DNA of 64,000 bases, taken from contig JAXMDM010000002.1 of NCBI GenBank assembly GCA_046348835.1, positions 62,001-126,000 on the forward strand. The letters are read 5' to 3'. The notes beneath the pieces are model-generated. The model was not told the origin of the DNA and did no database searches. It worked only from the letters and a program-made list of their open reading frames with translations. The translations under genes and the position numbers were made by a program. Position 1 is the stretch's first letter, and every line of letters begins with the position of its first letter. Below, piece after piece: positions 29,935 through 41,541 of the stretch. Source of the DNA: Defluviicoccus sp046348835. Lineage in GTDB: Bacteria > Pseudomonadota > Alphaproteobacteria > Rhodospirillales > Defluviicoccaceae.

Positions 29935-32595
29935 CTATCTGAGGAACGGGCCGTCTTCGCCGATGCGGCCGGGGCCGTTCAGCACCCAGATGCCCGCCGA
30001 GTTGGCCCTGACCCCGAACGAGATCGTGCCGTTACCGACGGTGATCTCGCCGCCGGTGACCGCATCCCGGTAGGTTCCGTTGCGCACGCCGCCGACGGTG
30101 ATGTTCTGGTCGGAGCCCATCGCCAGGCCGACCACCGCGTAGCTTTGGCCGTTGTTCCAGTCGCGCACGAAGCTCATCCCCGATCCCCATTCGCCGACGC
30201 TGCCCATCCCCGCCTTCTGCAGGGCGGGGATGGCGCGGCGGATCCGGTTGAGCCGGCGCAGGTGACGATAGAGCGGATGGCCTTGCGTCTCGGCCAACCG
30301 CTCGTCGGTCAGGTGGTCGCCGAAGTAGGCTCGTCCGGTGCTATCGAGGGTGTCGTTATTGCCGATGATGTCCTGCGGTGCGCCGCGCATGAAGGCGATC
30401 TCCTCCCCCTGATAGAGGCAGGGAATGCCGCGGATGGTCCACAGCAGGTTGTAGGCGCAGGCGGCCATCCAGTCGTCGCCGCGGAAGCGGAAGCGAAAGT
30501 CGTTGTCGGGACCGGCATCGTGGTTTTGTAGGAAGGTGACCAGCGTCGTCGCGTCGCCGTAGACCCAGTCACGGGCGAGGACGCCGCCGATGCCTCCGAA
30601 ACTGCCGCGACTGACGTTGTCGCGGAAGGTGGAGAAGAGGCCGAAATCCAGGACCGAGAAGCCGGAATCGCCACCGGAGTTGGGGTTGCGCGGATCGTTG
30701 CCGAGGCGGGTATACCACCACGGCCGGATCGGCGACGGGCCATTGTCGTCGCCAAACAGGTCGCCCCAACCGGTGCCACGGACGAAGTTTTCGCCGAAAC
30801 AGAACAGGCCCGGTTTGCGCGCCTTCCAGGCGTTGATGTACTCGAGCAGGTTGCCGCGCTCGATGTGCTTGACCGTGTCGATGCGCAGCGCATCGACACC
30901 CATGTCCAGGTAGCGGCCGATCGCCTCGATGAGGTAGTCACGGACCGTCTGGTTCTCGGTGAACAGGTCGATGCAGTCGCCGGCGATGCTGCGCGCCTGG
31001 AGCGGATGCTGGCTCTCCCAGTCGCCGCCCATGACGAAGCCCTCCTGGTGGTACCAGGTGGCATCCAGCGTCGTCGCATCGATGCCGAAGAAGCGGTTGG
31101 GGTTGTAGCCGGGGGACGGCACCTGTTGGCCGGTGCGGGGATCGGTCAGCGGTGTCGTCCCCTGGGGATCGGTGGTTTGCCGGGCGCGATACCAGTCGGG
31201 GGCGAGCGGGTTGTCGTTGTCCTCGCGGGAGGGGCTGCGATAGTTGCCGAGGTTGCCGACGTAGGGACCGTTGCGGGTCTGTCCCTGCGCGCCGCCTGCC
31301 GGCACGTAATATTTGATCGGCAAGTGGTCGATCCAGACCTGGCCCCGGATGCCGTACTGGGAGGAATGGTTGATCACCACGTCCTGGATGATCTTGATCC
31401 CGCGCGCGTGCGCCTCGTTGATCAGGTCCTGGTAGGTGGCGTCCGGGCTTTCCAGGCGGGGATCGATGCGGGTCCAGTCGTAGGGGTGGTAGCCGTGGTA
31501 GTCGAGCCCCGAGCGGTTTTCCACCGGCGGGGTGATCCAGATGGCGGTGAAACCCAGGTCGCGGATGTAGTCGAGGCGCTGGATCAAACCGCGGAAGTCG
31601 CCGCGCCAATGGGGATCGATCGCTTCGCCGGTCGCCGGATCGAAGCGGATGCGATCGCGGCAGAAGAAGTTGTTGGAGGGATCGCCGTCGTAGAACCGCG
31701 TCGTAATGACGAAATAGATCGTCTCTTCACGGAAATCGCCGAGCGGCTCGACCGGGCCGATGTTGTAGTAGAAGCTCCGCCGTGTCTCGTTGCCGGCACC
31801 ATCGATGACGAGGAAGCGCACCGCCGTGGCCCGACGGATGGGGAGCGACGGCCCGGCCAGCCCGGTGGCGGCATTGCCTTGCACATAAACCGGCGACGTG
31901 GTCGAAGGATCACTGCCGTCGGTGGCGTAATAGGCGATGACCGGTGCCGGCCGGTTGTCGGTCAGGGTGAAGACGACGTCGATCGGCTGGGGGTAGGTGC
32001 CGTTGCGCTGGCTCGCGGCAATTTCCGGCCGTTGCAGATCGGCGTTGGGATCGATGGTGTAGACGAAGGTGCGGGTCTGACCCACCTCATTCGCCGAGTT
32101 GACGCCGACGGCCGAGATCGTGGTCGTTTGACCTACTGTGATCGGTGCCGTGTAGCGCACCGCGACCGCGGCGGGAGCGCCGGCGGCGCGGCTATAGGGA
32201 TCGCTACCGTCGGTCGTGTACCAGATGACGTCGGCATCGGTGCTGCTTTCCAGGACCACCGACTGCGTCCGGTCGTACAGCCGCGCCCGCGGCGTCGCCC
32301 GGATGACCGGGATTTGCGGCCGTTCCGGGTTCAGCGCGTACCAGGTGTTGTTGGTATAATACCAGCCGTCGGCGTCGCGGCGCAGGTTGCCGGTCTGGCG
32401 GCCGGCGCCATCGTTGAAGACGATACTGGCGGCATTGGCGGTGGGGAAGGTGTAGACAAACCAGTCATTGGCTTCCGCCGTCATGGCAACGCCGGGCCAG
32501 GTCGTCGGTGGATCGACGGGCGACGTTTCCCAGTAGTGAATGTTGATGCTGGTTCGCCAGTCGGCAGGCCGTTTGAAGCGCACGATGAGGGGCAT
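29935..32595 (-). CDS. GH13 alpha-amylase-family enzyme with starch-binding and CHB_HEX_C-type N-terminal domains
   Basis: An enzyme of about 886 residues acting on alpha-glucans. The N terminus (PADWRTSINIHYWETSP to DADGWYYTNNTWY) resembles a CBM25/26 starch-binding module. Two chitobiase/hexosaminidase C-terminal-type repeats follow, each with an ADVIWYTTDGSDPYS-like motif. The GH13 barrel has all four signature regions: IIQDVVINHSSQ, DALRIDTVKH (nucleophile Asp), LFCFGENFVRG (acid/base Glu) and VTFLQNHDAGPDN. Start ATG 32595 is preceded by cggaggtg about 6 nt away; an earlier frame start lacks a ribosome site. There is no signal peptide, unlike most CBM-bearing amylases, so it is apparently cytoplasmic or leaves by an unknown route. 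Confidence 0.93.
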   Translation of the reverse strand: MPLIVRFKRPADWRTSINIHYWETSPVDPPTTWPGVAMTAEANDWFVYTFPTANAASIVFNDGAGRQTGNLRRDADGWYYTNNTWYALNPERPQIPVIRATPRARLYDRTQSVVLESSTDADVIWYTTDGSDPYSRAAGAPAAVAVRYTAPITVGQTTTISAVGVNSANEVGQTRTFVYTIDPNADLQRPEIAASQRNGTYPQPIDVVFTLTDNRPAPVIAYYATDGSDPSTTSPVYVQGNAATGLAGPSLPIRRATAVRFLVIDGAGNETRRSFYYNIGPVEPLGDFREETIYFVITTRFYDGDPSNNFFCRDRIRFDPATGEAIDPHWRGDFRGLIQRLDYIRDLGFTAIWITPPVENRSGLDYHGYHPYDWTRIDPRLESPDATYQDLINEAHARGIKIIQDVVINHSSQYGIRGQVWIDHLPIKYYVPAGGAQGQTRNGPYVGNLGNYRSPSREDNDNPLAPDWYRARQTTDPQGTTPLTDPRTGQQVPSPGYNPNRFFGIDATTLDATWYHQEGFVMGGDWESQHPLQARSIAGDCIDLFTENQTVRDYLIEAIGRYLDMGVDALRIDTVKHIERGNLLEYINAWKARKPGLFCFGENFVRGTGWGDLFGDDNGPSPIRPWWYTRLGNDPRNPNSGGDSGFSVLDFGLFSTFRDNVSRGSFGGIGGVLARDWVYGDATTLVTFLQNHDAGPDNDFRFRFRGDDWMAACAYNLLWTIRGIPCLYQGEEIAFMRGAPQDIIGNNDTLDSTGRAYFGDHLTDERLAETQGHPLYRHLRRLNRIRRAIPALQKAGMGSVGEWGSGMSFVRDWNNGQSYAVVGLAMGSDQNITVGGVRNGTYRDAVTGGEITVGNGTISFGVRANSAGIWVLNGPGRIGEDGPFLR

Positions 32596-32806
32596 GGCCG
32601 GCACCTCCGATGAGCCACCGCGGAGCACTCGGGAAAATCACCCGTTTGTGGATAAGGGTCAAGTGAACTCCAAGTTGGGTGCGATGGCGGTTCCGGCGGC
32701 AGAGCCGTTGGCGCGAAATAAGTGGAAAAAACTCGCTTCTAATGGTCGCCGTTGCCAAATCAAGTGAAATGCTCCGACAAAAATCAAGCAAGCAGGAGGA
32801 ATAGAA

Positions 32807-33160
32807 ATGTCCGAGACGCCGTATCCCCGCATGACTGCCGCTGCCGCTCAGCACCGCCATGATCTGGCCCCCGCGATCGAGGACGCTTTCCTCGCCTTCA
32901 GCAAGGCGGTCTTCCGCGACGGGGCGTTACCGGCCAAGACCAAGCAGATCATCGCGGTGGCGGTCGCCCACGTGACGCAATGTCCCTACTGCATCCGCGG
33001 CCATACCAAGGCGGCGAAGCGCGCTGGCGCCACGCCCGAGGAGCTCATGGAAGCCATCTGGGTCGCGGCCGAGATGCGGGCGGGCGGTGCCTACGCTCAC
33101 TCCGTCCTTGCGCTCGACGCCATGGGGCTCGCCGCCAAACCGGAAACCGAAACGACTTAG
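32807..33160 (+). CDS. AhpD-like carboxymuconolactone decarboxylase family protein
   Basis: A small 117-residue all-helical protein. The redox-type CxxC motif sits in HVTQCPYCIRGHTKAAKRAG, with the catalytic-site histidine two residues later, as in AhpD-type alkylhydroperoxidase-related proteins. The ATG at 32807 follows AGGAGGA by about 9 nt. It is divergent from the amylase and converges on the Rieske/AIF reductase. Its physiological substrate is unknown. Confidence 0.93.
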   Translation: MSETPYPRMTAAAAQHRHDLAPAIEDAFLAFSKAVFRDGALPAKTKQIIAVAVAHVTQCPYCIRGHTKAAKRAGATPEELMEAIWVAAEMRAGGAYAHSVLALDAMGLAAKPETETT

Positions 33161-33203
33161 CCGGCGGGCATTCCGGAAAGAACGGAGACCAAGTCCCCCT
33201 TCT

Positions 33204-34754
33204 TCATCCCGTTGCCGCCACCGGCTTCGCGGCCAGTCGGCGCTCGAACCCGACCTCGGCCTCCAGGCTTTCGATGTCGCGCCCGAGCGTCACCACGGCA
33301 AGGGTCCGACCGGCGCGGCGGTAGCTGGCGCGGAAGTCCCTGGCTTCCAGCGAACCGTCGATTGCGATGTCGTCCCAGGCTTCGGCGTGGCCGACGTAGA
33401 GGAGGGGGGTGTCGTAGTGCATGCTCCAGAAGAACGGCACCGCATCGAACCGTTCGCGCCGGCCGATCATGTTGCGGGCGGCGGCCTGCCCCTGCCGCTC
33501 CGCGACCACCCAGTGTTCAACCCGGATCCGCTCACCCGAGTGCGGATCCGGCCAGCGGGCGAGGTCCCCGGCGGCAAAGATGCCGGGCACGCTGGTTTCG
33601 AGATACTCGTTGACGGCGAGACCGCGATCGATGGCAAGGCCGGCCGTTTCGGCGAGATCAAGGGCCGGGCGGACGCCGATGCCGATGACCACGAGGTCTG
33701 CCGGCAGCGTTTCGCCGGTGGCGAGGGTCAGGGTGTCCTTGTCGATGGCGACGACCGAGGTCCCGAGGTGGAAGCGAACCCCCTTCTCCTGGTGAATCGC
33801 TTGGACCAGGCCGCCGATCTCGCCGCCGAGGACGCGTTCCATCGGGACCGCTTCCGGCGCGACGACGTTGACCTGGATGTCCCGCGCCCGCAACGATGCC
33901 GCGACCTCGAGACCGATGAAGCCGGCGCCGACGACGACGGCCTGCCGGGCGGCGCCGGCAGCGGCGATGATGGCGCGGCTGTCGGCGAGTGATCGCAGGG
34001 AGTGGACGTGCGGCAACTGCGCCCCCGGTACGTCGAGACGCACGGGTTCGGCGCCGGTGGCGATCAACAGCGCGTCATAGGGCCGATCGCCGCCGTCGGC
34101 GAGCCGGACGACGCGGCGCTCCCTATCAATGGCCACCGCCCGGACACCGAGACGAAGCTCGATCCCGTGTTGGCGATAGAAGTCCGGCGAACGCAGCGGG
34201 ATCCACTCTTCGGGGGCGGTACCGGCGAGATAGTCCTTGGACAGGTTGGGCCGATCATACGGTGGTTCGGAATCCGCCGACACCATAGCGAGCTCACCGG
34301 CATAGCCCTCGCGGCGCAGGGTCTCCGCGGCCATGTTGCCGGCGGCCCCGCCGCCGACAATGACGATCGATCGGGGGGCGCCGGGAGGCAGTGGCGCCGG
34401 CTTCGGTGCAGCCGTGATCCTTTCGCCAACCGCAACCCGGCTGCCCCGCCGCTCGACCCGCCAGCAGGAGACGGGATTCAAGGCCGGAGGTCGCAAGGCT
34501 TGGCCGGTGCGCAGGCTGAAGCAGGCGTGATGCCAGGGGCAGCGCACGGTGTCTTCGACAACGAGGCCTTCGCCCAGCGGTCCGCCGTAATGGGTGCAGG
34601 TGGCGCCGATGGCGAAGAATTCTTCGCCGCATCGGGTCAAAAGCACCGCCTCGTCGCCGACATGGCCAACCACCGCCGCGCCATCGGCAAGCTCCGCGAG
34701 TTCAATTCCTTCCGCAAGATCGGGACCGCTCGGTTGCGACGTGCTTTCGCTCAT
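33204..34754 (-). CDS. Rieske-domain FAD/NAD(P)-dependent oxidoreductase (AIFM3/ferredoxin-reductase type)
   Basis: A 516-residue flavoprotein with an N-terminal Rieske [2Fe-2S] domain: first ligand pair in CTHYGGPLG, second in CPWHHACFSLRTG. The reductase core has IVIVGGGAAGNMAAETLRR (FAD), DALLIATGAEPV, AVVVGAGFIGLEVAASLRAR (NAD) and GIFAAGDLARW. It probably transfers electrons from NAD(P)H to an iron-sulfur or haem partner. A strong purine-rich ribosome site (ggaggagg) precedes the ATG. It is transcribed divergently from the copper ATPase across 332 nt. Confidence 0.93.
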   Translation of the reverse strand: MSESTSQPSGPDLAEGIELAELADGAAVVGHVGDEAVLLTRCGEEFFAIGATCTHYGGPLGEGLVVEDTVRCPWHHACFSLRTGQALRPPALNPVSCWRVERRGSRVAVGERITAAPKPAPLPPGAPRSIVIVGGGAAGNMAAETLRREGYAGELAMVSADSEPPYDRPNLSKDYLAGTAPEEWIPLRSPDFYRQHGIELRLGVRAVAIDRERRVVRLADGGDRPYDALLIATGAEPVRLDVPGAQLPHVHSLRSLADSRAIIAAAGAARQAVVVGAGFIGLEVAASLRARDIQVNVVAPEAVPMERVLGGEIGGLVQAIHQEKGVRFHLGTSVVAIDKDTLTLATGETLPADLVVIGIGVRPALDLAETAGLAIDRGLAVNEYLETSVPGIFAAGDLARWPDPHSGERIRVEHWVVAERQGQAAARNMIGRRERFDAVPFFWSMHYDTPLLYVGHAEAWDDIAIDGSLEARDFRASYRRAGRTLAVVTLGRDIESLEAEVGFERRLAAKPVAATG

Positions 34755-35086
34755 GGAATGGCTCCTCCTCCCTCGTCGACGAAACGTATGTTGGGACGAA
34801 GGGTCGCCTTTGCGCCTATCGCCTGCGCTGCCTTTCGCGCGGCCCGGTTGTTGCTAAAAGGATTGCGGTCGAGCGTCCCCCCGGAAGCCTGTCCTGCATG
34901 CCTCGGTCGTGCGTGGTGGCAGCGGCGGACCGGCAGGTGCTGGATGTGCGTCTCCGGCGAACCGATATCGAACTCTGATCGATGTCGTGAAGGTGCCGGA
35001 GACCGGCTCGCTCGCCTCTGCAGTGGGGTGTACTCAGGCTTGCGCTTCGGGATCGATGCCGCCAGGCGCGATGGAGATTAGATCAA
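34755..35086. other. 332-nt intergenic region between divergent reductase and copper ATPase genes
   Basis: It must hold the promoters of both genes. I looked for a MerR/CueR-type dyad with a long spacer and saw no convincing one. No conserved protein or RNA is recognised. Confidence 0.5.
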
Positions 35087-37636
<2,550 letters not shown>

Positions 37637-37769
37637 CCGATCCGGAATGGCGGGACGGGCGGATCGTCGCCCGGCTTCGGCCTAGCCGCCCGCGTTAATG
37701 TAAAACCGCTTTATGCGAGCGTGCGGTATCGTACGATGCGGGTCGAAGATCATTGATTGGACAGATCCG

Positions 37770-38834
37770 ATGTTGGCTCTGCTGAAGAGAACTGCATCGC
37801 TCATCTTCGGTCTCGCGTTGGCTGCACTGGCGACGCCCTCCCGGGCCGCCGATGCTACGGGTCTTGCCGCTCAACCCGGCTGTGACCTCAGCTTCCGGGT
37901 AACCGCGCTGTCGGCGACAACGATCACCGGCGCGGCCGGCCTGAGCGGCAAGGGCAAGATGGTCGGCACATCCGGCGCCGGTGTGGCCGCCACCTGGCGG
38001 GAGAAGCAGGGGCTGGCCCAGCTTGGAACACTCGGCGGCAATACCAGTCGAGGCCTGGCCATTAACGAGCGCGGCCGGGTTGCCGGCGCCAGCACCGTGT
38101 CTCCCGACAGTACCGACGCTCACGCCTTCGTCTGGACTCCGGACAGTGGGGTCAAGGATCTGGGCACGCTCGGCGGTGCGACCAGTTCCGCCGCTGCCAT
38201 CAACAACCGGCATCGGGTCGTCGGTGCCGCCCAGACTCCATCGGGCGACGTTCATGCCTTTCTGTGGAGCGGCGACGGGGGGATGCAGGACATCGACACC
38301 TTCGGCAGTTCGTCCAGTGCGGCTGCCGCCATCAACGACGGCGGTGTCGTTGCCGGCACCTACGCCGGCGCTTCCGGCGACCGCGCGTTCGTGTGGACGG
38401 CAAAAGACGGCATGCGCGATATCGGCACCTTGGGCGGGACAACGGCGACCGCAGCGGGGATTGACAAGCGCCGCCGCATTGTCGGTGCGAGCACTACGGC
38501 CGGAGGCACCAGCCACGCATTTCTCTGGTCGGACGGTTCGGGGATGGTCGATATCGGCAGCCTCGGCGGCGACAGCGCCGCGCTCGCCCTCAATAGTCAT
38601 CTCCAGGTGGTGGGCCAGTTCATCGCCGCCGATGGGGGAGCGCATGCCTTCCTGTGGACTAGACGGTGCGGGATGTTCGATCTGAATACGGTGATCGGGT
38701 CATCGACCACGGCGACGCTGGCCAGCGCCACCGCCATCAATGACGGCGGCCGGATCGTCGCCGCGGACGGGGACGGCAACACCTATCTGCTCGTGCCGCA
38801 GATCAGCGCCGCCCTCGTCACCAGCGGCGGTTAG
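37770..38834 (+). CDS. Exported HAF-repeat protein
   Basis: A protein of about 354 residues with a Sec signal peptide (KRTASLIFGLALAALATPSRA before AAD). The mature part consists of about six HAF repeats, each roughly of the form HAFxWxxxxGMxDIGTLGG...SxAxAINxxGxVVG, for example AHAFVWTPDSGVKDLGTLGG and GDRAFVWTAKDGMRDIGTLG. Such repeats form beta-propeller-like structures; the function is unknown. ATG 37770 was preferred to an earlier start at 37713 because it places the signal peptide at the N terminus. It is followed after 37 nt by a TIGR04282-type gene. Confidence 0.85.
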   Translation: MLALLKRTASLIFGLALAALATPSRAADATGLAAQPGCDLSFRVTALSATTITGAAGLSGKGKMVGTSGAGVAATWREKQGLAQLGTLGGNTSRGLAINERGRVAGASTVSPDSTDAHAFVWTPDSGVKDLGTLGGATSSAAAINNRHRVVGAAQTPSGDVHAFLWSGDGGMQDIDTFGSSSSAAAAINDGGVVAGTYAGASGDRAFVWTAKDGMRDIGTLGGTTATAAGIDKRRRIVGASTTAGGTSHAFLWSDGSGMVDIGSLGGDSAALALNSHLQVVGQFIAADGGAHAFLWTRRCGMFDLNTVIGSSTTATLASATAINDGGRIVAADGDGNTYLLVPQISAALVTSGG

Positions 38835-38871
38835 GGCGCGGTACGGAGCGGCTATACGTCCGGTTTGTGGC

Positions 38872-39624
38872 ATGAGCCGGATCGCCCTCGGTATCATGTG
38901 CAAGGCGCCTGTCGAGGGCGAGTGCAAGACGCGCCTGTGCCCCCCGCTCTTGCCGCACGAGGCGGCCGCCCTGTCGCGAAGCTTTATCGCTGACGTGGCA
39001 AGGGTGGTGGCCGAGGTCGCGAGCAGGACTTCGGCCACCGGCATCGCGATCCATACCCCTGTCCCCGAGCGAGCGCTCGAGGGATTGCTTCCCGAGGGGT
39101 TTGCCACCCTGGAGCAGCGGGGGACGAACCTGGGCGAGCGGCTCCTGAATGTCAGTCGGGATTTATTCGGCGCGGGGTTTACCGGCATTTGCCTGATCAA
39201 TGCCGACAGCCCCACCATCCCCGCGTCGCTCCTCGAGATGGCCGTCACTCATTTGCGAAAGCCCGGCGATCGGTTCGTCATCGGCCCGGCGATCGACGGT
39301 GGCTATTACCTGATCGGACTGAAGCATCCCCATGCCCAGGTATTCGAGGGCGTGAGCTGGGGTGGCAGCCGGGTTCTCGCCGAGACTTTGGGCCGGATGG
39401 CCGGCATCCCGATCCCGGTCACCCTGCTGCCGCTGTGGTATGATGTCGACGAACTCTGTACGCTCCAACTCCTCATCCATGAGCTGTTTGGCCGCGGCGT
39501 TCCCCTTCACGGCGGTGCATTGGCCGCGTCCCCGGCACCCCGCACCCGATCGGTGATACGCGCGCTGCTGCAGGCCGAAGACGCCGTGCGGTTTGGTATT
39601 ACGCTCGACCTTTCCGAGAAATAA
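38872..39624 (+). CDS. TIGR04282 family glycosyltransferase-like protein (DUF2064)
   Basis: A 250-residue nucleotide-sugar-transferase-like fold. Conserved features are the N-terminal APVEGECKTRL, GICLINADSPTIPASLL and GPAIDGGYYLIGLKHPH, then FEGVSWG and WYDVDEL. Members are annotated as arsenosugar-pathway glycosyltransferases or DUF2064, and biochemical evidence for most is lacking. The start at ATG 38872 matches the family N terminus; the frame is open upstream into the HAF gene. It may be cotranscribed with the HAF gene. Confidence 0.87.
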   Translation: MSRIALGIMCKAPVEGECKTRLCPPLLPHEAAALSRSFIADVARVVAEVASRTSATGIAIHTPVPERALEGLLPEGFATLEQRGTNLGERLLNVSRDLFGAGFTGICLINADSPTIPASLLEMAVTHLRKPGDRFVIGPAIDGGYYLIGLKHPHAQVFEGVSWGGSRVLAETLGRMAGIPIPVTLLPLWYDVDELCTLQLLIHELFGRGVPLHGGALAASPAPRTRSVIRALLQAEDAVRFGITLDLSEK

Positions 39625-39821
39625 CGGCGACCGCTGCCTGTTCTGCGGTCCTGAGGGTACTCGGCGTATGCATGCGGCTGTTCTCGATCGCGTACAGTGC
39701 AACCGGTCCAACGAAGATCGCGGTGCAGTTGCAGAAGCAGGTTGCGGCCGGGCGATCGAAGGTCCTACACTCTTATAGAGTTCGCCTAAGCCGCCATAAA
39801 TCAAGCAACGAGCGGGCGACA

Positions 39822-41531
39822 GTGAGTATACAGCGTGCGCTTGTTCTGCTGGTTGGGTGTGTTCTTGGCGTTGCTGGAACCACAATGATCGGCCAGGCCA
39901 GCGCACAGCAGGCGACTCCTTCGGTTCCCCCGGCACTCCTGCCGGATATTCGGTTGCAGCGGGTGCCCTTACCGGAGGCGGAGACGCCACAACAACCGGA
40001 GGTTGAGCGTCCCGCGCCGGCCCCGAGCACCATGCCTTCGGGCGCAAAGACGGTGAGGTTCGTCCTCTCCGACATCGATATCGAGGGTGCGACGGTATAC
40101 CCGGCGGCGACGCTGGAGCGCACGTTCGCGTCCCTGCGCGGCACCCAGGTGACCCTTGCCGACATCTATCGGATCGCCAAGGAGATCGAGCATCAGTACC
40201 GCGACGATGGCTACTTTCTCAGCCGGGTGATCGTGCCGGTTCAGACGGTGACCGACGGCCGCGTCCGCATCGTCGTGCTCGAAGGCTATGTCGCCGATGT
40301 CCGCATTGAAGGCGATCTCGGCTGGGTGGAGAGCCTCGTCCAGTCGACGCTGTCCATCGTGACCGAGGAGCGACCGCTTCGGTTCTCCACCCTTGAGCGC
40401 GCCCTCCTGTTGGCTGACGACATTCCGGGGATCACCGTTAACGGCCTGCTGCGGCCGGCGGAGCAGCAACTCGGCGCGGCCGAACTGGTGGTGAAGGCGG
40501 CGCGCACCCCCTTCGAAGCCGCGTTGCTGACCGACAATTTCGGCGATGACTACACCGGTCGGTGGCAGATCGCCGCCAGCGCTGCGTCCAATTCATGGAC
40601 GCCTTTGGGCGAACGCATCGGTGTCGTCGGCTTCGTTACGGATCCCACCACCGACCGCAATCAGATGGTGGGCCAGATCAGCAGTTCGTGGCGGCTGGGC
40701 GGGAGCGGCCTCGCCCTCGACACCGTCTACTCCTACGGCGACAGCAATCCGGGGTCCAATATCGCCGAATTGGACAGCAACAGTCGCACCGAGCTTTTTG
40801 GTGCCGGCCTCGCCTATCCTTTCGTTCGCAGCCGCAATCTTAGCTTGACCGGGCGGGTGGGTTTCGAGGCGATCAACACCGACGTCGATGTGTTCGGTAA
40901 CGAGACGTTTTCTCGTGATCGTTTGCGCACCCTCATCATCTCGGCGAACACGGACTTTCGCGACCCGCTGGGCGGCGCGAATACCTTGGAGGCGGCGGTA
41001 CGCCAGGGGGTGCCCATCTTCGGTGCGACAAAAAGAAAGGATGAGCTGAAGTCGCGGCCGGACGGGACCAACCAGGCGACCGTACTCACCGGTCTCATTT
41101 CCCGGTTGCAGCCGCTTTACGATCGGTTCTCGCTCTATGCCGTCTTCGCCGGGCAGTACGCTTTTGTCGACCTGCTTGCCAACGATGAGTTTGAACTGGG
41201 CGGGACACAGTTCGGACGGGGGTATTTTTTTGATACCCTCAGCGGCGACAGCGGCCTCGGCGGAACCGCTGAAATGCGCTACACTATTCCCCTTGAGTTG
41301 CCCTACCTCGATCGAATACAGGCGTTCACGTTCTTCGACGGCGGTCAGGTTTGGAACCGCAGCGGAGGTGGTGACGAGTCCCTGTCGTCGACTGGAGCGG
41401 GTTTTCGACTGTTCCCGACGGAGCAGCTTTTTCTAGAAGTACAGATGGCCAAGCCTTTGACGTTGGACAGCGGACGGGCGAACGGTCAGCGGGATCCGCA
41501 GGTGCTGTTCCGCGCCGTCGGGCGACTGTAG
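39822..41531 (+). CDS. TpsB-type two-partner secretion outer-membrane transporter (ShlB/FhaC/HecB family)
   Basis: A 569-residue Omp85-superfamily pore. The GTG start gives a signal peptide (RALVLLVGCVLGVAGTTMIG before QASAQQ). A proline-rich linker leads to POTRA domains (VRFVLSDIDIEGATVYPAAT and GRVRIVVLEGYVADVRIEG) and then a 16-stranded barrel. The substrate-gate motif is FELGGTQFGRGYFF, and the protein ends with a C-terminal aromatic-rich strand. It should export the TpsA protein encoded immediately downstream, 10 nt away. It starts what looks like a five-gene operon. Confidence 0.92.
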   Translation: MSIQRALVLLVGCVLGVAGTTMIGQASAQQATPSVPPALLPDIRLQRVPLPEAETPQQPEVERPAPAPSTMPSGAKTVRFVLSDIDIEGATVYPAATLERTFASLRGTQVTLADIYRIAKEIEHQYRDDGYFLSRVIVPVQTVTDGRVRIVVLEGYVADVRIEGDLGWVESLVQSTLSIVTEERPLRFSTLERALLLADDIPGITVNGLLRPAEQQLGAAELVVKAARTPFEAALLTDNFGDDYTGRWQIAASAASNSWTPLGERIGVVGFVTDPTTDRNQMVGQISSSWRLGGSGLALDTVYSYGDSNPGSNIAELDSNSRTELFGAGLAYPFVRSRNLSLTGRVGFEAINTDVDVFGNETFSRDRLRTLIISANTDFRDPLGGANTLEAAVRQGVPIFGATKRKDELKSRPDGTNQATVLTGLISRLQPLYDRFSLYAVFAGQYAFVDLLANDEFELGGTQFGRGYFFDTLSGDSGLGGTAEMRYTIPLELPYLDRIQAFTFFDGGQVWNRSGGGDESLSSTGAGFRLFPTEQLFLEVQMAKPLTLDSGRANGQRDPQVLFRAVGRL

Positions 41532-41541
41532 CAGGCCGGTG

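Noticed and set aside
30865..32613. Long plus-strand frame opposite the GH13 enzyme
   Set aside because: No domain features; the minus strand carries all four GH13 catalytic regions.
32647..32655. Perfect DnaA-box 9-mer (tgtggataa)
   Set aside because: A single copy is expected by chance at about this window size, and no cluster, AT-rich unwinding element or origin genes are nearby.
34755..35086. Search for a copper-responsive MerR/CueR operator
   Set aside because: No dyad with a 19-20 nt promoter spacer could be seen.
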